Source: Selaginella tamariscina
Taxonomy: Eukaryota > Streptophyta > Lycopodiopsida > Selaginellales > Selaginellaceae
DNA: 64,000 nt
Assembly (NCBI GenBank): GCA_003024785.1
Contig: PUQB01000217.1
Location: 12,501 to 76,500, forward strand
Reading direction: 5' to 3'
The first letter of the stretch is position 1. Every line of letters begins with the position of its first letter. The notes under the pieces are model-generated. The model searched no databases. It was not told the origin of the DNA and saw only the letters and a list, made by a program, of their open reading frames with translations. Shown piece after piece: positions 11,132 through 27,240 of this stretch. Both the position numbers and the translations under genes were made by a program.

Positions 11132-13680
11132 GGGGGGGAGAGAGAAGAGGTGTATATACATATAGATATATTTACCGCAATTTCTACGGAAACAAATACA
11201 ACCGCGGAGATAATTATGGAGGATTAGCATAACCACCACGGCCATAACAATGTTTGACATTGCTGTTTGAAAATACCCTGTAATTAATTAATTAATTAGT
11301 AAAAAACAATATGTAAATATTATATAATATCAAGAATTACTTAGACAACAAGAGGAATCATTTCATGTATTTGTGTGGTATGTTATATATTATATATTTA
11401 TAAATGGAATGATTAAAGTTTGAAGAAGTAGATCCTTGTAAGTTGTAATCAGTGTGAAGGTAATATTGATGACGTGGGAATGTAGAATACACAAGGGATC
11501 AGATATGTGGAGTAAATAAAAACTTCATAATGAAAATAGCAAAAAGTTTTATGAGTTTATATCTATAGTATATATTATAAGTTATACAACTACTGGAACA
11601 AATATTACATGCATATAATACATACAATACACACGAAGATACACACCTTCTTATGGAATGTTATGTATAATATGTATATTATTCACGTGTACACATATAT
11701 ATGTTGTGTGTATAGTACACACCTGAGGACCTGAACTAACCCTACGAAGCATAAAACATTGGTGTGTGTGTTGAGCGCGGTTTGGCAGTAAATGCAAGTT
11801 TAAGGTAGCTTAGGATCATGTACAAACCACTGCAGCAAGTCCTACAATAAGATTAATATAAATGGGGTTATTACATCAGAATATGTAATTGTTAAATAGT
11901 AATAATAATTTATAATTTTAATATATTATTAAAGTTGTGAAACTTATAAACAAATTATGTAAAAGTATATTAAATATATTATTAAGTCCATAAAAAAAAC
12001 GTCGTACCAACTGCTTGTATATATAAAGCATGTGTAATATGTATATATAATATAATATTATATAGAAACATTAACATATTTTTATATAGACGTTATATAT
12101 TACAGATATATATACATGCCATTTTATTATATAGAAATATATATCTCATATTATTAAAAAATATATGTTAATATTAAACAGATTTAGAAGAAGATATAAA
12201 CTTGCAAAATCTGAAAATGCATTTGGTACATTGAAGATATGTTGTATTAAACAGCTAATTATTATACATAATTACAATTCATTAAGACATTAACAAAAAA
12301 TTTATCAATTTAAATTTAAAACGGAAGTTTTTATAAATTCTTTCATTCTAATGTTAAATTAGAAATAGGATTTGAAAATGAAAATCTTTATTGATATTAA
12401 AATTGGAATTATAAAAATTATTTGCCGATGTCAATTTTTATTGTGTAATATGTATGTCTAGTATGTCATATGTGTGTATCTCTCTCTCTCTCTTCTCACA
12501 CACACACACACAATAGATACACAGACATACACAGAGTGCAATATTTGTGATTTCCAGTACAGAGAAAATACACACACACAATTAGAATACACAATATACA
12601 TGTGCACCATGCACACACACACACACACAATATCATGCAAAGTATACACAATTGTATATATCAATACATTTAATTTATATATTTATAGAAATTCAGTAGT
12701 AACAGAGGACGAGGTAATGAACCGACCATATTTCTGCATCCAAGGGCTATCATTTCTTTATTGCTAGTAAAGGACCTCCCTATTGCCACAGCTTCCTGTA
12801 TACATATATTATTAAGTAGAGAGAGAGAGAGCTGGGGAGGTGGGGGGGAGGAGGGAGGACATTCTTATGCATTCATATATCTGTATATAGTAAACATAAG
12901 AGGAACATAGTTTAAACTAAAGTACATATACACATACTTTCAGTCTTATACACACGTACCGTGAGTGCAATAAGGCCAGCCACCACACCAACTTTTACAA
13001 CTTTGATCGCTAGTTCTCCATTAAGATGCTTTGCCTGCATTAAAATTTAATATAATTCACACTAATTCATCAATTTTTAATTAAAATACGCATCGAATAT
13101 ACACACACATACAGTAACAACTTACAGTGCTAACACCGTGTTTATTCACACGTGTAATCTTATAACTGAGATTAACGGAGTTATAAATTAATAACCTTAA
13201 TATATAATAAATTAACTTACAATAAACTTAACTCCTACAAGCAGCACCAGGAAAGAAAAACCAATAACAATACCACTATCCATTAAACAAAACTGACAGT
13301 TTTTAAAAAAAATAAATAATTTAATATATATTAATACCTGATTAGTGTGGCTAAACATAGTATTTGTGATAAAATCCTTCATACCTTTAAATTGTTGAAG
13401 TCCTATAGTTACGCAGAACCAGACATAAAACCAAAAGTTGCGCGTGATAAAAAAAATCTATTATAAATCCCAACCTGTAGAAAAGAATTGATAAATCAGT
13501 AAAGCCATGTTATTATATATATCATATAAATACACGTACTATACATACCACATGAACATATTAATTTGAAATAACTTCTTCCCATTCCCCTGCCAAAACC
13601 TCCCTCCTTTCCCTTCACAATGCCTGTAGCTCCTTCAGCCACGAAGCAGATACATAGTCATCTCCACAGGGGAACATGCT
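10285..13680 (-). pseudogene. Truncated, rearranged sulfate transporter copy 2 (SULTR-like)
   Basis: A second partial SULTR copy, on the minus strand, inverted relative to copy 1. Blocks in window order: 10285-10510 matches the parent exon at 15103-15330; 10540-11140 is the microsatellite cluster; 11200-11300 is a fragment of the parent exon at about 16040-16320; 11700-11900 matches the parent exon at 18033-18238; 12440-12590 is a second piece of the cluster; 12690-12790 matches parent 16560-16690; 12950-13480 matches parent 16970-17710. The block homologous to 18 kb sits between blocks homologous to 16 kb, so the order is scrambled. Introns are retained. The outer end (about 13500-13680) matches the outer flank of copy 1 (6257-6600), including a conserved stretch at 13637-13673 and 6257-6289. 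Confidence 0.8.
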
Positions 13681-14200
13681 GAACTGGACTCCGTCCGTCA
13701 CAAGTCTTACTGTTCAATGTGCGGGACCATTCGCTCCTGTCTGGGCAAGACCAAAACCGTACTTGAACTTAGGCGTGAGCAAGTCTTTGTTCACGCCCCG
13801 GCTCAAGAACGGTCTTGGTCTTACCCTCGCATAATAGTTCCCCTCTTAAACTGTGCAAGTCGAGACCTTGCACCATCTCCTCTATAGATCTTTCGCCATA
13901 GCTTGTTCTAAGCTACATCCTTAACGATGCTAGACAACAAAATCCTATCAATATGTTGTGAGCGCCATCATTCAAAACGTACCTTTGTCGCCAACACAGC
14001 AACTCGGAGCCGAGCACAGATCGCCTGTTTCAGGCGCCAATCCCCACGAGCGCCATAGCCGATCTCAGAAAACCCTACCTGCAGATTCTCAGTCTTCTCA
14101 ATCTAACGGCCAGAATTTCTCTCCTCAATCCAACGGCCAGGATTTCAAAGCTATTATCGAGTATATCCAACGGCCAGAATTTCGAACTTGCTTAATTATC
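13560..14200. other. GC-richer island 2, related to 9601-10284
   Basis: A balanced-composition segment between SULTR copy 2 and the 3' end of the parent gene. It contains three loose copies of a phrase like 'caacggccagaatttc' (about 14100-14185). On the minus strand, around 13985-13930, it shares 'ggtacgtttt', 'gattttgttgt' and 'tagca(t/c)cgttaag' with the island at 9776-9820. Open frames exist on both strands but no protein family is recognised. It is probably a repeated, possibly transposable, element fragment. Confidence 0.5.
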
Positions 14201-14495
14201 TTAACTTAATTTTTAATTCAGATTTAAATTTACTACTTACCACACTTTAAAGCTGACACACAGATACATATACACATACATACATGCATAATACAAAGCT
14301 AATGTGTTTATATATTCATATAAATAAACATTTATAGCGTTAATGTGATATATGTTATTCAGGTATACTCTCTCTACAACACACACACACATATGTATAT
14401 ATATATAGAGAGAGAGGGTAATTTCCCAATTTTATTTTTATTTTTCTCTCTTCTGATTTACAAATATGTATATAAATATACATGCATAATATATA

Positions 14496-19589
<5,094 letters not shown>

Positions 19590-19599
19590 CTTCTATTCC

Positions 19600-19851
19600 T
19601 GAGAACACAAATTATATATATATATATATAAAAGATATCATTATATTAATATATATATTATATATAAATATATGATATATTTCCTTGAATCATTGAAAAA
19701 ATACAAGAAGTCATATCAAACAAATACCATAGACAAAAAGTCTAATATAATTTAAGTCGGTCGTTCAAGTCTAGCCCGTGACGACGACGTGGTCACGTGT
19801 ATGTTTGTAAACGTCAACACGCACACACCAACTTATGCATACCAAGTCTCA

Positions 19852-19901
<50 letters not shown>

Positions 19902-21081
19902 CACACACACACACACGCTCACACCATCAGAATCATCAAGTCAAGTCTATGACAACGACATGTTGACATTTGCGTGTTCACATTCTCTCGAAACTTCCTG
20001 TTTTGAAAACAAGCACACAATACACACATGTCACACACACAGACATACGTGCACTGCCGACTATTGTAAAAGTCATACAATTAAGGGAAACTATATACAT
20101 TTGCATAAACACAACACACAAACACGAACACACACACACACACACATATAATCCAACCAAATTTATATTGCCTGTACCTTTGTGATCTATTACAAGGGAA
20201 AATCTGAACAGACTTAATGTAACAGTACAACCATAAAGAAATGTTAAGACACACCTACACACACGCGCACACATACACATATATCCATCCCAATTATACA
20301 AACCATATAGAAAACCGATCATATAATTTAGAGAAGAATGTAAAAATAGATTGAATTAAAACCATATAATTAATAAAAATTAAAAACTCACCAAAAAAAT
20401 TGTGTCTACATATGTTTGGAAGATACCCAAAATCCAAGAGTTGCCCTCATTCAGACAAGCATATGTAAATATTTATACATATCGTTAAAAACAGTTTAGG
20501 GTTCTGATTAACTCCTTAATTAGGTTTATATATAGGGCAGACAAAGTTGACAATTGTATACATGCATGCACAAAGGTCGTCATACATTGAACCTAGTCGT
20601 GTCTGGTTTAGGGTTTAGATTTAAACTATATAATCTATACTATATATAATTATAATAAATAATGACCTAGCAAATCGTGAACCATCAATATTGAATATAT
20701 TAATATATAATGATTTCAAACTCAAAATAGATTTGAAGTTGAAAAGAATATTAGTTTATATAAAATATAATTTTTAAAAGCTTTAAAGAATAATCGATAA
20801 TAATATAACTATAACCATTAAGGTTTAATAAAAGTTGACTTTTGGGTCATGTCAGCTGACGTGTCAAAAAGTAGAGGTTAATATGAAACCTTGAAAATCT
20901 CAAATATATTAATATCATTTATTATTTTAATATATATATCATTATTGGACCACCACTACTATAACATAAAACTAGGACCATCAGAAGTGGCATCAACTAT
21001 TGCACACATATATAGTTGTATGAATTATGATGTTTCCTGCGTACTTGCGTGCGTGCGTGTGTGTGTGTGAGAGAGAGAGAG

Positions 21082-21140
<59 letters not shown>

Positions 21141-22132
21141 GGAAAATTACATTTATACCTCTCAAATTTATTATACTTATGTATATACTCTTTAAACTTC
21201 AGTAGTAATATTTTGATTTTTAAAATAACAATATTAACTACAAATATTTTTTCAATTCATAATATTACAAATGAAATAATTAAAGTTTATTTAATGTTAA
21301 ATATTAAAAAAATGTTATAATAAAAAATAAAATATTTTTTAAAATAATTATATTATATTTATGTTTAATAAGTTAAATACAGATTAATTATTAATTTTTA
21401 TTAATTTTTTAAATAAGTTTTTAATTTTTAATTTTGGGGTTTTAAATAATATAAACTTCTAGGGTTAATGCTTAAGGTTTTGTATAACATATTCACTTAC
21501 GAAGGGCATACAAATATGCATAGAGGTGTGTGTATATATGTCTGTATGTGTCTGTGTGTGTGTGTGTGTGTGTGATTGATACAGTATGTTATGGGCTTAG
21601 ATGTACATATATGGTGTTGTGTACGTACTTACACAAACATGTGTTTTTATATCAATAATATATATGTTTTCCCTACAATTATATGATATATGTGCGTGTG
21701 TGTGAATGTTGTCTTAATAATAATATATAATTACTGTATGAATTAATTTAATTATTCTTTGTTATTATAATTTGATTAAAATTTAATAAAAATTGACTTT
21801 CGGTGCGTCAAAAAAGTAGAACTTAGTCATATTAAAAGTCCTTAGAATAATATAACTGGACCGCCACTAGAACAGGGACCATCAGAAGTGGCGCATCGAC
21901 CATTTCCAACTTTCATATATATATATATGTGTGTGTGTGTGTGTCTGTGTGTAGTCACACACGCACGCGCGTACTATGATGTTCGTAGTACATAAAAGGT
22001 CTATGCTGCGTAAAGCTTTAGTTTGAAGGTATAATAATAGCTTTTAGTCATTTCAACTTCAAGTACATCAACACGCGAATTGTAATATTGTGTGCACGCC
22101 TAAGTGTGTGTGTGTGTGTGGGGGGGGGGGGG

Positions 22133-22163
<31 letters not shown>

Positions 22164-22518
22164 GTTATCCCAAATATGAACTCCGTAGTACATAAAAAGT
22201 CTATGTTGCGTAAAGCTTTAGTATGAAGGTATATAATAGTTCTCACTTCAAGTACATCAGAATGTAATATGTGTGTGCACGCGAGTGTGTGCCTGCCTGT
22301 GTGTGTGTGTGTGAGAGAGAGAGAGGGGGGGGGAGAGAGAGAGAAGTGTTATCCCAAATATGAAGTCCGTAGTACATAAAAGTCTATGTTGCGTAAAGCT
22401 TTAGTTTGAAGGTATAATAATAGCTTTTAGTCATTTCAACTTTAAGTACATCAAACACACACACGAGCGTGCGCGAAATGTAATATGTGTGTGTAGACGG
22501 GTATGTACCTGCCTGAGC

Positions 22519-22570
<52 letters not shown>

Positions 22571-22600
22571 TGAACTCCGTAACTTACGAAGACATAAGCA
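19600..22600. other. Intergenic region between the sulfate transporter and the PPR gene
   Basis: No gene is supported. Microsatellites occur at 19855-19890 (CT), 19890-19920 (CA), 20125-20145, 21064-21134 (GA then TA) and 21555-21575. Two diverged direct copies of a roughly 130-180 bp segment with 'gaccatcagaagtggc' are seen at about 20826-21000 and 21783-21905, followed by three tandem units of about 200 bp (21977-22580). Confidence 0.7.
21977..22580. repeat. Minisatellite: three tandem units of about 200 bp
   Basis: Three consecutive units start at about 21977, 22175 and 22362. Each carries 'gtagtacataaaa', 'gtctatg(c/t)tgcgtaaagcttt' and 'aagtacatca', then (GT)n, a G run and (GA)n. A shortened fourth start is seen at about 22570. 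The array ends roughly 90 bp before the start codon of the P-class PPR gene, so it makes up its proximal upstream region. Confidence 0.85.
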
Positions 22601-22640
22601 CGAGCACATTCGGGTATATTCTGTTTTGACCTAAAACAGG

Positions 22641-22668
22641 GGTTTGGGGTTTAGGGTTTAGGGTTTAT
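22641..22668 (+). promoter_or_regulatory. Telomere-like (telo-box) repeats upstream of PPR gene
   Basis: GGGGTTTGGGGTTTAGGG followed by two further TTTAGGG units lies directly before the ATG at 22671. Short interstitial telomere motifs (telo-boxes) are known promoter/leader elements of plant housekeeping genes. Confidence 0.6.
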
Positions 22669-22670
22669 GA

Positions 22671-25600
22671 ATGGACAATCTGTGGGGAAGAAGGCGATGG
22701 CCGCTGCAATTGTACAGAATTGATCATCTAAAGAAGATATCGAGGTGTGTATATAGAATGTACTCCACATCTGATGATGAATTCGGGGAATTGCGAGCTG
22801 TGGAGCCAGATTCATACACGCACACACAGGGGTAAGCCCTTTGGTATATAAATTGTATGCGTGTGTAGTTACTTATATATATGTACACATTCTATGGAAT
22901 AAGTGGAATAGGGATATGTACAGGGAATATGTAGTTTCTTATATTTTGAGGTGTTGTATACACTTACCGGCATATGTATGTATGACACATACGTACATTA
23001 CTTGTATGACGAGGAACGCTCTCAATATGTACTTATATATGTACATGCCAGTATGTATATGTATGCAACACTTTACTAAACAAAGTGTATACAACTGTGA
23101 GCTTTCCCCTCCCACGCACACGCACTCAATGTATAACAACACGTATTGAGTTAACCCCTATCTCAAACCCCTATAAAAAGCTTAATGAACACTTACGCTT
23201 TTAAGAATCGAATTTTCTGGGTTTGGGATAAGTGGGCTAGGGTTACTTCAATTTTAGTTTATGAAGTTTTGTATAGTTACAGATATACATAGATGTGTGT
23301 GTTTACTGATATACACATGTAAGTACACATTCTATACCTGCTACAAGATATGTGAAATAGGTGGAAACTCGGGATATAGGTAGTTTTCTATATACTGTTT
23401 ATGAAGTGTTATGTACATATAAACGTACACATGCATACACACGTATCTATATGTATGTATAATTTTGTTCTAATACATATACAGGCAGGTAAAAGATCTC
23501 AAATTGCTGGATTTATGTGACAAAATTGCAATGCTGAGGAGGAGAGACATACGACACACAGTGCCTCTTATTAAAGAGTGGGAAGAACAGGGAAACCATG
23601 TAGATTTACCCATTGTACGTGTGATTATGCGCAAGTTGCGTCAGTGGAAACGTCCTCTCCATGCCATGGAGGTGTGTATGTGCGTGCATGGGGGCATATG
23701 TGCATGTATGTCTGTACATGTGTCTATTGTGTCCTAGAGAGAGAGAGAGAGAGAATGTATGCGTACAACAGGGACGTGCGTGTACATATACACATGTTAC
23801 AGGTGATTTGCAGATTGCGGATTGGATGTATTTTAGGAAACCATTCAGACTAGAGTTACAAGACACGATTTTTCGTATGGAGATTGCTGCTCGTGCAAAT
23901 TTAACAAAGAGAGCAAATTATGTATATTACACACACATAGAGAGACACTATGTAACATGTGTAAATGATATGAAGGCATATATTCAAGAAACTATCAGCT
24001 GAACAGAAGACAGCGGATGCATACAACGTTATGTTCTTACTCTTTTCACAAAAGAAAATGCTTCTTCACGCTGAAGATTTTTATTACAAATTCAAACAGG
24101 CAAGTATACGATTGCGTGTGTATATGTGCGTATATCTTGTGTGTGTGTGCGTGCGTGCGTGCGTGCTTGTTTTTAATTGTTTGTTATAGTTATAAACTTT
24201 GTGCCTAAACACACGCATGCGACACACGCAATATAATAAATATATACTTCTGATTTCTTATGGACGTGTTTTGTTTGTGTAGGCAAAGCTGAAGCCTACA
24301 GATTACACATTTGCTATTCTTGGCCTGCCTATACCGCCGTTGTGGCTTGTATTCGAAGGTAATGTCTGTGTGTGTACACGTGCGCGTATTGTGCATGTAT
24401 GCATGAAATGTGCATGCCTGCGTGCATCTATTTATATTTAAAGCTATTATTTATTTATTTAGCATTCTATGTCTAATCGTACTTGTCAAATTAACAGTAA
24501 ATATGGTGTGATGGTGTTGTGTGCGTACTTTACAAACATATGTATTTTTATATATGGCTTAATATGGATACAGATATATAGATGTATATGTACATATATA
24601 AAAGAGGCTTATATACAGATACGGTTATTATATATGCATGTGCGTGCGATGTGTATACACATATGTTTATTTATGAGCAGGTTATCAGGCTACAGGAAGA
24701 TATACACGCAGAAGGATTAATGCCATGTAGGTGTTATTTAAATAACTTGCTCACGGCCAAGTTCCATGTCGAAGGCGTTGAAGCCGCTGAAGAGATATTC
24801 AACAAAGTGATTGCCCAAGAACCAACACATAAGCATATGGCTACATACTCCATGATGGCAGCTGCATATATATCATGTATGTACGCGTGTGCATACATGA
24901 GAAGAGAGAGAGAGAGTACCTCCTGCATCTTATGCGTGTACACAAGCATGTGCAGTATCTGCGTATAGGGATGTGCATCTTTACGGAGCGTCTATATATA
25001 ACATCTTCACTATATGGACACATACACACATTTACAACCTATCCGCGAGTGTACACCCTCCCTACACAATATTTCAACTCATCTACTTTATCTTTTCATG
25101 TTGGAGAGATAAAGGATTTCTCTCTCTCTCTCTCTCTCACACACCACACACGCACGCGCGCAGACACTCGATATGTATACATATATAACAAATATATCAC
25201 AGGTGGTATGGAGAAGGAAGCCTTAGAGTTGCTGGAACACATAGAACAGAGCGTGGAAAACAGCTTATACGTGGAGCTACGGAGGACTTACCACGTACTT
25301 ATTTCCATGTACGCTACACTCAAGCTTATAAATGCAATGGAGAGAGTGTGGGGGCACATACACACGCACAGGGCGTGTGACTACGTGGCAATGATAGAAG
25401 CGTGTGGACGTGCTGGGGACATAGAGCGATCTGAGACGTACTTTAAACAAGCGGATACAAGTGGATTTGGGGATCAGGCAAGCGTATATGCTGCATTGTT
25501 ATGTGTATATGCTGCCGTGTGTATGACAGAAAAGCTGACTCTCTTTACAAGAAAATGAAGGTATGCGTGTGCGCATGTGGGGTTATATATGGGACGTACG

Positions 25601-26221
25601 TGAACGTGTGTGCATTGTTATATCTATATATGTGTTCTGTGTGTGATATGTGAAGATGTAAATATACATATACACTATATGTGTATGCATACTTAGATAG
25701 ATACACACACAGAGAACGCTATTTGTACAGGTACGTGATGTACCACGAGATGCGAGGTGTTACCACTACATGGTACTGTGTAATCTCAACGCTAAGGACA
25801 TAGACCGCGCTATCTCCTATTTAGAAGCCAGTTTAATAGCCGGGTTAAGAGATGGACACGCTAAACCATACGTAGGAACACTAGCTGATGTTCTCAAAGC
25901 TCTTGGTGAAACAGGTATCATACATATACATATATACAAATACGTCTTTCCTCACACACACACAAACACGACACACACACACGCACAGGCACACGCATTC
26001 ATGCCACTAATTACATTACAGGGGACGTTAAACAGGCTGAATACCTGTTGACTCTATGGAGAAAGAGGAAACAAAGGACTAATATATCGCTATATAATCA
26101 CCTGCTAAGAGTGTATATAAAGGCTGAGCTTCAAGTTAAAGGGGATTTCTTACATAGGCTTGCTGGAGAGTACCAGAGGCCAAATATTGAAACACATAAG
26201 CTTCTTGAACAGATGAAGTAA
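22671..26221 (+). CDS. P-class pentatricopeptide repeat protein (probably mitochondrial)
   Basis: Resembles the plant P-class PPR family of At1g60770/At4g21705 type, organellar RNA-binding proteins. Exon 1 (22671-22831) starts MDNLWGRRRWPLQLYR, an Arg-rich presequence fitting an organelle-targeting peptide. Further exons are about 23485-23671 (RHTVPLIKEWEEQG, KLRQWKRPLHAME), 23803-23932 (ADWMYFRKPFRLELQD), 23989-24103 (LSAEQKTADAYNVMFLLFS), 24283-24358, 24681-24879 (AEEIFNKVIAQEPTHKHM), 25203-25560 (MYATLKLINAMERVWGHI), 25731-25914 and 26022-26221 (LLTLWRKRKQRTNISLYNH). The stop is at 26219-26221. A frame break at the AAAA of 25530-25533 would be explained by one missing A (otherwise the motif is KADSLYKKMK). 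Exon 23803 also needs a frame adjustment at its start. The intron chain has clear GT-AG borders. Confidence 0.82.
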
Positions 26222-26852
26222 GTTATTTGTGTGTACACACACATATAGATAGATAGATAGAGATACAGATATAGAGAGAGTCCATATGCACGTGTCCATG
26301 TCATGTATATCCGTCTTTTGTATAATATATGTACATACGTATATATGCATGTATATAGATCCGTAACTACATCTAAATGAGTTTAAATGTATGCGTCTAT
26401 GTTTGCACGTATACACAGGGAAAAGTATACAGGGACACAGTTTCTCATATCAAGTCTGCATGTACATATACAAGCATACATGTGTTCGTATACACACAAA
26501 GCACATTCTTGAACGTACACATACTACAAGTATGCATATCCAGTATATATCAAGTTTGTATAACATCATAGCCATGCATATATTCACAAACTAAGGGGTG
26601 TATTATGTGCTAAGAGGGTGTTTTTAAGGCTGGAATGCAAGCCAGGAGAGTATTTGGAGGCTCACAATTATGTTAAGCAGATGGAGTTATTAGTAAGCTA
26701 AGTTTACACTATTATAAATACATATGTAAAATATATTTTTATGTGATTATAAAAATGCACCGAGAGAGAGAGAGGGAGGGGTGGAGGTTAAGGCTGAAGC
26801 TCATGCCAAAGATGTATAGATAGCTCCTCCTCAATCAACTTAATGCATGGTA

Positions 26853-26883
<31 letters not shown>

Positions 26884-26978
26884 ATATATATTTAAACTTA
26901 CTAACAAAACTTACAACTACTAATAATCTGATTTATAACTAATAATCAATTTAAAGTACTGTTTTTTAATATTATATG

Positions 26979-27009
<31 letters not shown>

Positions 27010-27240
27010 TGTGTACCATTAAACACATATTTATTAATTTTCTTTGTTTACAGAACTTGCAACAAACAATACACACACGCTAACGAGAACAGGTAAGAAT
27101 ATCATAGACAAAGCCTGGAGAATATTCGGCCTGGTTATCTCGGGAACTACAAGACTTCCGTACTTGATCGCAACAGCGGCTACCGTACATCCAGATATCA
27201 GTTTAACAAGGTATTTTGCATCCTCCTAACGACATATAAT
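26222..27240. other. PPR gene downstream region with possible remnant exons
   Basis: After the stop come short stretches with coding flavour but no assigned gene: about 26615-26700 (frame with KPGEYLEAHNYVKQMELL, faintly like a PPR C-terminus) and 27050-27223 (open 61 codons). (GT)n tracts lie at 26850-26880 and 26977-27013. These may be 3' exons, alternative ends or debris. Confidence 0.35.

Noticed and set aside
7920-11140. Regularly spaced repeated blocks resembling a CRISPR-like array
   Set aside because: Units are microsatellite-based, vary in length, lack constant direct repeats with unique spacers, and lie in eukaryotic introns.
22939-23149. Overlapping open frames on both strands within the first PPR intron
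   Set aside because: Sequence is low-complexity (TA/CA-rich) and lies between well-supported exons 22671-22831 and 23485-23671.
23152-23248. Imperfect inverted repeat (aacccctatctcaaaccc / gggtttgggataag..)
   Set aside because: Too short and imperfect to assign as an element; may be chance in telomere-like sequence.
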